Of a DNA stretch of 64,000 bases, positions 22,939 to 31,940 are shown in pieces. The notes beneath the pieces are model-generated. The model worked only from the letters and a program-made list of their open reading frames with translations, was not told the DNA's origin and made no database searches. Every line of letters begins with the position of its first letter. The stretch's first letter is position 1. The position numbers and the translations under genes are program-made. The DNA is from Vicinamibacterales bacterium. Lineage in GTDB: Bacteria > Acidobacteriota > Vicinamibacteria > Vicinamibacterales > 2-12-FULL-66-21. The stretch covers positions 1 through 64,000 of the forward strand of contig DASXLB010000073.1 in the NCBI GenBank assembly GCA_036496585.1. The letters are read 5' to 3'.

Positions 22939-23786
22939 GCGCGACCGGCGACGACCTCGCGCCCGTCCGTCCGGTCGAGGTGACGCGCATCTCGGGCGCC
23001 GCCCGCACGCGCCTCGTCGACGCGGCTGCGACCGAAGAGCCGCTCGACATCCGCCTGCACGGGAAGTCGTTCGCGGTGATCATGCGGACGCCTGGCGACG
23101 ACCGCGCGCTGGCGGCGGGCTTCCTGCTGTCGGAACGGGTGATCCGGTCCGCCGACGATCTCGGAGCGGTCGAGCACTGCCGTCATCCGGATCGCCGCGA
23201 AGCGCACCACGTCGTCGACGTCTTCCTGGTCGGCGACGCCGCGTCGCGGGTGCCGGCGATGCTCGACGCCCGGCGGAACCTCGTCGCGACCAGCGCCTGC
23301 GGTGTCTGCGGCCGCGCGACGATCGACGACCTGCGGCAGGACATCGCGCCCATGCCGATTTCCTGGCAGGTGGACGTGGCGCTCGTGCAGTCGTTGACCG
23401 GCCGTTTGCGGGCCACCCAGACGTCGTTCGACGCGACCGGCGGATTGCACGGGGCGGCGATTTTCTCGCGCGCCGGGACGCTGGCCGCCGCCGCGGAAGA
23501 CGTCGGCCGCCACAACGCCGTCGACAAAGTGATCGGCTCGTTGCTGCTGGCCGGCACCGCGTCGCTGGCCAACGACGCCGCGGACGTGCTGGTCGTCAGC
23601 GGGCGCGTGGCGTTCGAGATCGTGCAGAAGGCGTGGCTCGGTCGTGTGCCGGTCATCGTGGCGGTGTCGGCGCCGACCACGCTGGCGGTCGATCTGGCGC
23701 GCGACGCGGGTATCACGCTCGTCGGTTTCGCCCGCGGCGATAGCCTCAACATTTACACGCACCCCGAGCGTATCGGCAGTGTGTAA
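22935..23786 (+). CDS. fdhD: Formate dehydrogenase accessory sulfurtransferase FdhD
   Basis: The protein is 283 residues with a GTG start overlapping the RidA stop. It carries the FdhD marks: TEEPLDIRLHG, the Cys pair in SACGVCGRATID (sulfur transfer site), EDVGRHNAVDKVIG and the C-terminal RGDSLNIYTHPERI. FdhD moves sulfur from IscS to the molybdenum cofactor of formate dehydrogenases. No formate dehydrogenase or other molybdoenzyme gene lies in the window, so the target must be encoded elsewhere. The frame is open upstream to 22833 within the RidA gene, which I reject. Confidence 0.95.
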   Translation: MSATGDDLAPVRPVEVTRISGAARTRLVDAAATEEPLDIRLHGKSFAVIMRTPGDDRALAAGFLLSERVIRSADDLGAVEHCRHPDRREAHHVVDVFLVGDAASRVPAMLDARRNLVATSACGVCGRATIDDLRQDIAPMPISWQVDVALVQSLTGRLRATQTSFDATGGLHGAAIFSRAGTLAAAAEDVGRHNAVDKVIGSLLLAGTASLANDAADVLVVSGRVAFEIVQKAWLGRVPVIVAVSAPTTLAVDLARDAGITLVGFARGDSLNIYTHPERIGSV

Positions 23787-23896
23787 CCCCTTACCTATGC
23801 GAGGCCGCTGAGCCAAGCTGTGCGGCTCACCCTGAGTGGCGCATGACTGGATGGGCGCCGCTAAGTTGATGATTTGGCCGGCTGCCCGCTGGCACC

Positions 23897-26149
23897 GTGG
23901 TTGCGCTGTGCTCCAGGGTGCACGTGCGCGGCAGGGTTCTCGTCGGGACGATCGGGTTAGTGGTCGTGGCTTTCTGGGTCGCGACGGCGATCGTCCTGCG
24001 CGCGTCGTGGGGCGTCGTCGAAGAGATCGCCCACGCCGCGACGCTGGCCGAGATCGGACCCCATCCGCAGAGCACCATCGTCTACGACCGGCACGATCGC
24101 CCGGTGTTTTCGTTCTACTTCGAGCAGCGGGAAGACGTACCGCTCGAGCGCATCTCGCCTCGCATGATCGACGCGCTGCTGGCGGTCGAGGATCGACGCT
24201 TCTACAGCCATCACGGGCTCGACGGGGTGCGCATCCTGAAAGCCGCGTGGCGCAACTGGCGCGCCGGCCGGATCCTCGAAGGCGGGAGTACGCTGACGCA
24301 GCAGCTGGCGCGGCTCGAACAGTTGACACCGCGGCGCACCTTCGAACGCAAGGTCCGTGAAGCGGCGATCGCGGTGCGCCTCGAGGAGCGCTATTCGAAG
24401 GCCGAGATCCTGAGCGCGTATCTGAACGCCGTGTATTTCGGCGAGGGCTACTACGGCGTCGAGGCGGCGGCGCGCGGCTACTTCGGCAAGCCGGCGGCGG
24501 CGCTGGAACCGCACGAGGCGGCGCTGCTCGCCGCGCTCGTGCGATCGCCGATCTTGTACTCCCCGTCCGCGGCGCCAGAGCGGGCCCTGGCGCGTCGCAA
24601 CCTGGTGCTGCGCGTGATGCGCGACACGGGCCGCCTGACCGCGGCCGACTACGCGCACGCGCGAGGCATGCCGCTCCTGCCACCGGCGATCGGTCGCGCC
24701 GCGGATCACGACCGCGACTGCGGCCGCTACTACGAGGAGGAGGTGCGCCGGGAGCTGATCGCCCGGTTCGGCGGCAAGCAGGTGCTGCGCGGCGGCCTGC
24801 ACGTCTACACGGGCTATGACCAAGAGATGCAGTGTGCGGCCGACGCGTCGATCGACGCGCGCGTCGCGCAGGTTGCGCGTGCGCAGAAATCGGCGCGCGA
24901 TCTCGAGGCCAGCCTGGTCGCGATCGATCCGGCGTCGGGCGAAGTGCGGGCGCTGGTCGGCGGGCGTGACTCCGGGTCGACGGGTTACAACCGCGCCACG
25001 CAGGCACGCCGCCAGCCCGGCTCCGCGTTCAAGCCGATCGTCTACGCGGCCGCGCTGGAGCACGGGATGGCGCCGGCATCGGTCCTGCGAGATCTCGATG
25101 AACCGATCATGACCGCCGACGGACCGTGGCTGCCGGCCGGCGAGCACGAGGCCGGCGACTACTCGCTGCGCGATGCGCTCCGGCTCTCCAGCAACCGTGC
25201 GGCGGCGCAACTGCTGCAGCGGGTCGGCATCTCGCAGGCGACCTATTACGCGCAGCGTCTCGGCATCGAGTCGCCGATGCCCGCCGTGCCGTCGCTCGCG
25301 CTCGGCACCGGGTCCGTCACGCTGCTCGAACTCACGTCCGCCTACGCCGCCTTTGCCAATAGCGGCGTCGCGATCGCGCCGCATCTCATTACCCGCGTCG
25401 AAGACGCGGCCGGCACACCGCTGTGGACGGACGTGCCGATGCGACGGCAGGCGGTGACGCCCGCCACGGCGTTTCTCATGAGCAGCATGCTCGCCGACGT
25501 CATAGACTCGGGGACCGCGACGAGCGCGCGCGCCGCCGGATTCAAGTTACCCGCCGCGGGCAAGACGGGGACCACCGACGACTATACCGACGGCTGGTTC
25601 GTGGGCTACACGCCGCACCTCGTGGCCGGCGTCTGGTTCGGCCTCGACAAGCCCGCGCCGATCATGGCCCGCGGCTTCGCGGCGGTGGTGGCGGTGCCGG
25701 CCTGGGCCGCGTTCATGAAACGGGCGACGGTGCACGATCGTCCCGACGCGTTCCAGCCGCCGCCCGACGTCGAGAAGGCGACCGTGTGCCGACTCACCGG
25801 CATGCTCGCCACCGACGCCTGCCGTCATGGCTGGACTGGCGTGAACTACGTTCAGGCTGGCGTGGTCGATCTGCCGGGAGAGCCGATCGGCGCGAGCGGC
25901 CGGAGTGCCGGAGCGCCGCCGAAGACGCGGGCGAGTGTCTACGACGACTACTTTCCCATCGGCAGCGTTCCGACCGCCCCGTGCCCGATTCACGGCTCGG
26001 CGAGCGTACCGGACGCGGCCGGCTCTTTCGGAGCACCTCAGTCGGACGCGGCCGGGACGATCCCCGGGTCCTACCAGTCGTCCGCCAGCAGCGTTGAACG
26101 CCTCGTCGGCGCCGACGGCCGCGTCACCTGGGTGATCCGCCATCCGTGA
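23897..26149 (+). CDS. Class A penicillin-binding protein (bifunctional, PBP1-type)
   Basis: The protein is 750 residues if it starts at GTG 23897; a GTG at 23921 is also possible. One N-terminal membrane helix (about 13-33) is followed by a GT51 glycosyltransferase domain with EDRRFYSHHG (catalytic Glu) and EGGSTLTQQLAR. The transpeptidase domain shows SxxK in RQPGSAFKP, SxN in LSSNRAAAQL and KTGT in GKTGTTDDYTDGW. It polymerises and cross-links peptidoglycan outside the membrane. The last 150 residues are Pro/Ser-rich. The gene end overlaps the Nei gene on the other strand by 26 bases. Confidence 0.93.
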   Translation: MVALCSRVHVRGRVLVGTIGLVVVAFWVATAIVLRASWGVVEEIAHAATLAEIGPHPQSTIVYDRHDRPVFSFYFEQREDVPLERISPRMIDALLAVEDRRFYSHHGLDGVRILKAAWRNWRAGRILEGGSTLTQQLARLEQLTPRRTFERKVREAAIAVRLEERYSKAEILSAYLNAVYFGEGYYGVEAAARGYFGKPAAALEPHEAALLAALVRSPILYSPSAAPERALARRNLVLRVMRDTGRLTAADYAHARGMPLLPPAIGRAADHDRDCGRYYEEEVRRELIARFGGKQVLRGGLHVYTGYDQEMQCAADASIDARVAQVARAQKSARDLEASLVAIDPASGEVRALVGGRDSGSTGYNRATQARRQPGSAFKPIVYAAALEHGMAPASVLRDLDEPIMTADGPWLPAGEHEAGDYSLRDALRLSSNRAAAQLLQRVGISQATYYAQRLGIESPMPAVPSLALGTGSVTLLELTSAYAAFANSGVAIAPHLITRVEDAAGTPLWTDVPMRRQAVTPATAFLMSSMLADVIDSGTATSARAAGFKLPAAGKTGTTDDYTDGWFVGYTPHLVAGVWFGLDKPAPIMARGFAAVVAVPAWAAFMKRATVHDRPDAFQPPPDVEKATVCRLTGMLATDACRHGWTGVNYVQAGVVDLPGEPIGASGRSAGAPPKTRASVYDDYFPIGSVPTAPCPIHGSASVPDAAGSFGAPQSDAAGTIPGSYQSSASSVERLVGADGRVTWVIRHP

Positions 26150-26981
26150 TCCCCGCGGGGTCCGCGGGCTGGCACGCGGGACACCAGTAGGTCAGGCGCG
26201 CATGAGGGCCTTGCGCCTCCACCAGGATCGGCGTGCCGCAGCGGCGGCACGGGCGGCGCGCCCGCCCGTACACATAGCGGTGCTGAGCCGGATCGCTGCC
26301 GCGAGTCCTGCGATAGCCGAGATACGTCGTGATTCCGCCCAGCCCGGTCACGTTTGCCAGCAGCAACTTCCGCGCGGTGTGAAGCAGGGCGAGCAGGCGC
26401 TCGCCGGCGATCTCGGCGACCGGGGCGAACGGGTTGACGCGGCAGATGAACAGCACCTCGGACTTGTAGACGTTGCCGATGCCGGCGACGACGCGCTGGT
26501 CGAGGAGGACGTCGGCGATGGCGTCGCGGCCGCTCGCGCGGACGCGCCGAAAGGCCTCGGTCTCGTCGAACGTGTCACCGAGCAGATCCGGTCCGAGTGA
26601 GCGCAGCGCGGGCTGGCGCGCCTCGGCGCGCGCATCGAGCCACTCGGCGATCGGCACGCTGAAGGCGACCGCCTCGAATCGCGCGGTGGCGACGACGATC
26701 CGCATGTCACGCCGGGCTCGCCGCCACCGCTCGCCCGGACGATAGACGTGCCAGGCGCCGTTCATCCGCATGTGCGAGCGCAGCACGAGATTGCCGGAGA
26801 ACCGCATCAGGACGTGCTTGCCCGCCGCTTCGACCTGCTCGACTGTGCGTCCGGTGATCGGCGTGTCCTCGTGAACGCGGGTGAGCGCCGGCAGGACCGA
26901 TTCGAAGCGGACCACACGGTCGCCCGCCAGCGCACGATTCAGCGTCCGGGCGGTTCGAAAAGTCGCATCGCCTTCGGGCAT
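26124..26981 (-). CDS. Fpg/Nei-family DNA glycosylase (endonuclease VIII-like)
   Basis: The protein is 285 residues. It starts MPEGDATFRTA, in which Pro2 and Glu3 are the catalytic residues of Fpg/Nei enzymes; the frame beyond is open but lies inside the helicase gene. Helix-two-turn-helix VVAGIGNVYKSEVLF is present. A zinc finger closes the protein (CRRCGTP ... CPACQ). The MPEGDT-type opening groups it with Nei rather than Fpg. It excises oxidised bases. It is four bases downstream of the Lhr helicase gene; this Lhr-Nei pairing recurs in bacteria and implies joint repair. Confidence 0.93.
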   Translation of the reverse strand: MPEGDATFRTARTLNRALAGDRVVRFESVLPALTRVHEDTPITGRTVEQVEAAGKHVLMRFSGNLVLRSHMRMNGAWHVYRPGERWRRARRDMRIVVATARFEAVAFSVPIAEWLDARAEARQPALRSLGPDLLGDTFDETEAFRRVRASGRDAIADVLLDQRVVAGIGNVYKSEVLFICRVNPFAPVAEIAGERLLALLHTARKLLLANVTGLGGITTYLGYRRTRGSDPAQHRYVYGRARRPCRRCGTPILVEAQGPHARLTYWCPACQPADPAGITDGGSPR

Positions 26982-26985
26982 CGAT

Positions 26986-29900
26986 TCAGTCCGATGACGC
27001 CGCGGGAGGCCGCCGCATCTGGAATCCCAGGGCAGACGGATGGAAGCCGGACTCGACGAGGAAGGCGGCGAGCGGGTGGAGCGCGGGATCGCCGCCGTTG
27101 ACTTCGGCGACGAGCAGGCCGCCGCGCGAATCGTGACGGGCGAGCGAGGCGAGCGCCCCGGCCAGCGCCCGGCCGGTGAGCGATCGCTGCGGCTCGTCCT
27201 CGGGCAGCCACGCCACCACCTGGCGGCCGCCGCGCGGCACGTACGCGGCGAGCGCGCCGTTGACGAGCACGACGAGAGCGCCGGCCGTCCGGGTGGGCGC
27301 GCGGCCCGCGCCAGACTCACCCGGCGGCGGCTCCGGCCACTTCAGCATGGTGCCGTAGGGATTGGCGGGATCGGTGGCGGCGATCGTGAGCACCTCGGGG
27401 TCGTCGGGCCGTTCGCGCAGCGAGCGGAGCAGTTCGAGCGCGGGCGGCAGCGCGAATTGCGTGGCGCCGACGCCGCCGATGAAATACCCGCGGCGCACCC
27501 GGCCTTGATCCTCGAGCGCTTTCAGCACGTCGTAGACCGCGGCGAATCCTCCGGCGATTCCCTCCGCGCCCGCCACGTCGCGCGTCACCACGCCGTAGCG
27601 CGCGAGCAGCTGCTGCGCGGTAGCGGTCGACCACTGCGTATCGGAGACGCGCGCCTGGACGCGATCGCCGAGCCGCGACCAGCGTCCTTCCGCCGACGGC
27701 GGCGCGGCGCGGCGGCTGCGGAAGGCGGCGGGACTTCGCTGCCGCCCGTGGCGTCGCGCGCGCCGCTCGGGCGCCCGGGTGAAGGCGCGCAGCGCGTGGA
27801 AGGTGTCGTTCGTCACCAGTCCCTTCCAGACCAGGTCCCACAGGGCCTCGACCGTCTCGCCTGGGTAGCCGCCGCCGGCCGCCTCGTGCAGCGCTGCGAA
27901 GAACGATGCCCCGTGTGTGCCGAGATGCGCGAGCAGCGCCTGCTCGCGCGGGCCGGGCTCGCCGATCGCCGGCGGCCGCCACAGGCGCCCGAGTTGATCG
28001 GTGAGGTAGAGCGCCACGCGTCCGTCGCGGTCGCCGACCGGCTCGATGCCGCGCCACACGACTTCGCCGGCGGACGCCAGCGCGTCGAGATCGGCGGGCG
28101 TATAGCCGTGGACGCGGGCGGCAAGGATGTCGCGTTCGAGGATCGACGCCGAGAGCGGCGCGCCCTGCAGGTTCTCGATCGCGTCGAGCAGCGCATCGAG
28201 ACCGGCGCGGGGCCGCACGAGCCCCTGCCATGACGTGACGAGCCGCGCGAGCACAGGCGGCTCGACGGGCTCGACCTCGCGGCGCAGCTTGGCGAGCGAG
28301 CGGCGCCGGATGGTCTGGAGCACTTCCGGATCGCACCATTCGCGGCCGCTGCCGCCGGGACGGAATTCCCCTTCGATGACGCGGCCGGCCGCGGCGAGAA
28401 TCGTCAGCAGCCCTTCGGCGGCGGCGCGGCCCAGACCGTAGCGTGCGGCGAACTCCGCGGTGGTGAACGGCGCATGCGTGCGCGCATAGCGCCGCGCCAG
28501 ATCGAGCGCCGCGTCCGCGACCGGCGCCAGCAGCCCCTCCGGCAGTCCCGGCGGCAGCGCGGCGCCGAGCGCGTCGCGATAGCGTGCGGCGTACTCGATC
28601 GGGATGCACCGCGCCGCGGCGCCGACGCCGATCTCGATGACCCGGCGGCCGCGCCGAAGCGCGTCGAGCGGCTGGTCGACCGCGATGGTGGCCCGCGCCG
28701 CGATCTCCTCGCGCGTCAGGTCGCCGAGGTGGAGCAGCAGATCGTGAATCGCGTCAGCCGAGCGGGCGCGGTAACGGGCGTCGAGCTGCTGCAACTGCGC
28801 CTCGACGTCGGCCAACGCGTCGCCGTCGAGCAGTTCGCGGAGCTCCGCCTCGCCGAGCAGCTCGCGCAGCTGCGCCTGATCGATCGCCAGCGCCTGCGCC
28901 CGGCGCTCCGCCAGCGGCGCGTCGCCGTCGTAGATATAGTTGGCCGCATAGCCGAACAGGAGCGCCGAGGCGAACGGCGACGGCAGCGTCGAATCGACGG
29001 TGACGCTGCGGATCTCGCGCGCTTCGATCCGGCGCAGCGTGTCGACGAGTGCCGGGATGTCGAACACGTCGCGCAGCACTTCCCGGAAGGCCTCGAGCAC
29101 GATCGGGAACGATCCGAACCGGGCCGCGACCGCCAGGAGATCGGCGGCGCGCTTGCGCTGCTGCCACAGCGGGGTCCGGCCGCCGGGGCGGCGTCGCGGC
29201 AGCAGCAGCGCCCGGGCGGCCGCCTCGCGGAACTTCGCGGCGAAGAGCGCCGTGCCGCCGAGCTGCCTGACGACGAGCGCTTCCGCTTCGCTCGACGCCG
29301 GCATCAGCAGGCCCGGATCGGGCGGCGCCTCGGTCTCCGGGAAGCGCACCACGAACCCGTCGTCGGTCCACATCGTCTCGGCATCGATGCCGGTTTCGGC
29401 CTTGACGCGTTCGATCACCGCCATCGCCCACGGGGCGTGGATGCGTCCGCCGAACGGCGAGAGCAGGCAGATGCGCCAGTCGCCGAGCTCGTCGCGCAGG
29501 CGCTCGACGACGATCGTCCGATCGTCGGGGACCGCGCCGGTCGCCGCCGCCTGATCGGCGAGGTAGCGCAGCAGGTTCTCCGCGGCGCGGGCATCCAGAT
29601 CGTGCTGCCGGCGCAGCCGCGAGACGGCGGCGGCCGCCGGCATCTCGCGGAGGCTTCGCACCAGTTCGCCGATGTGGCGACCGAGCTCGAGCGGCCGGCC
29701 CGCCGTGTCGGCCTTCCAGAACGGCATCTTGCCCGGTTGGCCCGGGGCGGGCGACACGATGACGCGGTCGTGGGTGATTTCCTCGATCCGCCAGGTCGAG
29801 GCGCCCAGCAGGAACGTCTCGCCGACGCGGCTCTCGAACACCATTTCTTCGTCGAGCTCCCCGACGCGCGCGCCGGGGCCCCGCTCGCCGACGAGAAACA

Positions 29901-31587
29901 CGCCATAGAGCCCGCGATCGGGAATCGTGCCGCCGTTGATCACGGCGACGCGCTTCGCCCCCTCGCGGGCCGTGACCTGGTTGTTCAGGCGATCCCACGT
30001 CAGGCGCGGACGCAGATCGGCGAAGTCGTCGGAGGGATAGCGCCCCGACAGCATGTCGAGGACGCCCTCGAAGATCGCGCGGCTCACGTCCGCGAACGGC
30101 GCCGCGCCGCGCACCGCGGTGAAGAGCGCGTCGACGTCCCACGGCTCCATCGCGACCATCGCGACCACCTGCTGCGCCAGCACGTCGAGCGGGTTGCGCG
30201 GATAGCGGATCGACTCGATGCGGGCCTCGTGCATGGCGCGCGTGACGGCGGCGCAGGCGATCAGGTCGCCGCGGTACTTGGGCACGATGATGCCGCGGCT
30301 CGGCTGGTCGATGGTGTGGCCGGAGCGGCCGATCCGCTGCATGCCGCTGGCGACTGACGGCGGCGCCTCGATCTGCACGACCAGGTCGATCGCGCCCATG
30401 TCGATCCCCAGTTCGAGCGACGAGGTGGCGACCAGGCCGCGGATCTGTCCAGCCTTGAGGCGGTCTTCGATCTCGATGCGCTGCGGCCGCGCCAGCGATC
30501 CGTGGTGGGCGCGGAGCAGCGGTTCGCCGGCCAGCTCGTTGAGGGCGCCGGCGATCCGCTCCGCGATGCGGCGGCTGTTCACGAAGATGAGCGTCGAGCG
30601 GTGCGATCGCACCAGTTCGAGCAGACGAGGGTAGATGGCCGCCCAGATCGAGGCGCGATTGCCGCCGGCGGCGGGTCCGCTCACGATCTCGTCCGGTTCC
30701 CCCATGCGCGCCATGTCCTCGACCGGCACCTCGATGGTGAGCTCCAGCTGCTTCTTCAGCGACGTGTCGACAATGGTGACGGGGCGGAACGTGCCGGGCC
30801 CGGAGCGCCCGGCGAACTCGTCGTGCAGCGCCTCCCTGGCGTCAGCGCCGCGCCCCTTGGCTCGGCTCCGGCCGCGGCCCGACCCCGCGTCGACTCCGCC
30901 GAGGAAGCGCGCCACTTCGTCGAGCGGCCGCTGCGTCGCCGACAGGCCGATCCGCTGCGGCGGTGCCGCGGCCAGCGCCTGCAGGCGCTCGAGCGACAGC
31001 GCCAGGTGCCCCCCGCGCTTGGTCGGCACCAGCGCGTGGATCTCGTCGACGATCACCGTCTCGATCGAGCGGAGCGCCTCTCGCGCGTTCGAGGTGAGCA
31101 GCAGGTACAGCGATTCCGGCGTCGTGATCAGGATGTCGGCGGGCTCCCGCTGAAAGCGCGCACGTTCGGCGGCGGGCGTGTCGCCGCTCCGAATCGCGAC
31201 GGTCGGCATGCGGAACGGCTCGTTGCGCGCGGCGGCGCGATTGGCGATGCCGGCGATCGGCGAGCGCAGATTCCGTTCGACGTCGACGGCGAGTGCCTTC
31301 AGCGGAGAGATATAGAGGACGCGCGCGCCGGCGTCACCGCCGCGGCGTGGCCGGGATTCGCGCGGGGCGCGCGAGCCGAAGATAACCTGGTTGATCGCCC
31401 ACAAGAAGGCGGCGAGGGTCTTGCCGCTGCCGGTTGGCGCGAGGATCAACGTGGACTCGCCGCGCGCGATCGCGGGCCATCCGTGCACCTGGGGCGGCGT
31501 CGGCGCCGCAAAACTGGCGCGGAACCATTCGGCGACTGCCGGCTGGAACAGGTCTAATACGTCCGTCCGTTTCGCCACGTTTACCAT
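26986..31587 (-). CDS. lhr: Lhr-like superfamily 2 DNA helicase
   Basis: The protein is 1533 residues, close to the usual size of full-length Lhr (about 1500). The N-terminal RecA domains show APTGSGKTLAAFLWA (residues 50-64), VIVDEIHALV (Walker B), GLSATQRPLDE, and in domain 2 ATSSLELGIDMG and QRIGRSGH. The winged-helix and Lhr-core region follow, and then a long C-terminal part specific to full-length Lhr. In characterised relatives Lhr is a 3' to 5' ATP-dependent helicase for damaged DNA-RNA, with a C-terminal uracil-glycosylase-like part in some. It is followed by nei in an operon. The ATG has an AGAAGAGAG ribosome site. Confidence 0.94.
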   Translation of the reverse strand: MVNVAKRTDVLDLFQPAVAEWFRASFAAPTPPQVHGWPAIARGESTLILAPTGSGKTLAAFLWAINQVIFGSRAPRESRPRRGGDAGARVLYISPLKALAVDVERNLRSPIAGIANRAAARNEPFRMPTVAIRSGDTPAAERARFQREPADILITTPESLYLLLTSNAREALRSIETVIVDEIHALVPTKRGGHLALSLERLQALAAAPPQRIGLSATQRPLDEVARFLGGVDAGSGRGRSRAKGRGADAREALHDEFAGRSGPGTFRPVTIVDTSLKKQLELTIEVPVEDMARMGEPDEIVSGPAAGGNRASIWAAIYPRLLELVRSHRSTLIFVNSRRIAERIAGALNELAGEPLLRAHHGSLARPQRIEIEDRLKAGQIRGLVATSSLELGIDMGAIDLVVQIEAPPSVASGMQRIGRSGHTIDQPSRGIIVPKYRGDLIACAAVTRAMHEARIESIRYPRNPLDVLAQQVVAMVAMEPWDVDALFTAVRGAAPFADVSRAIFEGVLDMLSGRYPSDDFADLRPRLTWDRLNNQVTAREGAKRVAVINGGTIPDRGLYGVFLVGERGPGARVGELDEEMVFESRVGETFLLGASTWRIEEITHDRVIVSPAPGQPGKMPFWKADTAGRPLELGRHIGELVRSLREMPAAAAVSRLRRQHDLDARAAENLLRYLADQAAATGAVPDDRTIVVERLRDELGDWRICLLSPFGGRIHAPWAMAVIERVKAETGIDAETMWTDDGFVVRFPETEAPPDPGLLMPASSEAEALVVRQLGGTALFAAKFREAAARALLLPRRRPGGRTPLWQQRKRAADLLAVAARFGSFPIVLEAFREVLRDVFDIPALVDTLRRIEAREIRSVTVDSTLPSPFASALLFGYAANYIYDGDAPLAERRAQALAIDQAQLRELLGEAELRELLDGDALADVEAQLQQLDARYRARSADAIHDLLLHLGDLTREEIAARATIAVDQPLDALRRGRRVIEIGVGAAARCIPIEYAARYRDALGAALPPGLPEGLLAPVADAALDLARRYARTHAPFTTAEFAARYGLGRAAAEGLLTILAAAGRVIEGEFRPGGSGREWCDPEVLQTIRRRSLAKLRREVEPVEPPVLARLVTSWQGLVRPRAGLDALLDAIENLQGAPLSASILERDILAARVHGYTPADLDALASAGEVVWRGIEPVGDRDGRVALYLTDQLGRLWRPPAIGEPGPREQALLAHLGTHGASFFAALHEAAGGGYPGETVEALWDLVWKGLVTNDTFHALRAFTRAPERRARRHGRQRSPAAFRSRRAAPPSAEGRWSRLGDRVQARVSDTQWSTATAQQLLARYGVVTRDVAGAEGIAGGFAAVYDVLKALEDQGRVRRGYFIGGVGATQFALPPALELLRSLRERPDDPEVLTIAATDPANPYGTMLKWPEPPPGESGAGRAPTRTAGALVVLVNGALAAYVPRGGRQVVAWLPEDEPQRSLTGRALAGALASLARHDSRGGLLVAEVNGGDPALHPLAAFLVESGFHPSALGFQMRRPPAASSD

Positions 31588-31619
31588 TCTCTCTTCTGTA
31601 TTCTGTCTCCTGTCTTCGG

Positions 31620-31625
31620 TATTCT
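31620..31625 (+). promoter_or_regulatory. -10-like TATTCT before the 85-residue protein gene
   Basis: TATTCT ends 6 bases before the ATG at 31632. A second TATTCT lies at 31599-31604, in a pyrimidine-rich run TGTATTCTGTCT. No ribosome site is visible. Confidence 0.35.
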
Positions 31626-31631
31626 TAGGTA

Positions 31632-31889
31632 ATGGGAGATTCGGGAGAGGGCCTGGTTGACGCCGAAGCGCGCATCCAGGAACGCATGGAAGAGCGCGAG
31701 GCGGACCGCCGGCGCACGGGTGGACCGACGCCGGTCATCGATCCGGAGAAGGTTCGCGAGCGGGAATCGCTGAAGCTGGCGAGGGCCGAGCTGACGCGGC
31801 AGGCGACGGCGACGACGCATCCGATACGCAAGAAGCAGATCGACGCCGCGATCGCCGAGATCGATCGCCGGCTCGCCGCCGCGAAGTAG
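31632..31889 (+). CDS. Small charged helical protein of unknown function
   Basis: This 85-residue protein is strongly charged (Arg, Glu, Asp, Lys) and predicted to be helical throughout (RIQERMEEREADRRR, KVRERESLKLARAEL, DAAIAEIDRRLAAAK). It has no cysteine, signal or membrane segment. I do not recognise it. It is divergent from lhr (44 bases between starts) and converges with ftsH. It may be a small coiled-coil adaptor. Confidence 0.65.
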   Translation: MGDSGEGLVDAEARIQERMEEREADRRRTGGPTPVIDPEKVRERESLKLARAELTRQATATTHPIRKKQIDAAIAEIDRRLAAAK

Positions 31890-31940
31890 GGCGGGCGCGA
31901 CGCGGCGCCGGAACGGCTGATCCGTCCACGCCGCCGCGCC

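Noticed and set aside
28474-30357. A 627-codon open frame opposite lhr
   Set aside because: Same antisense effect; low-complexity Arg/Gly/Asp composition and no fold signs.
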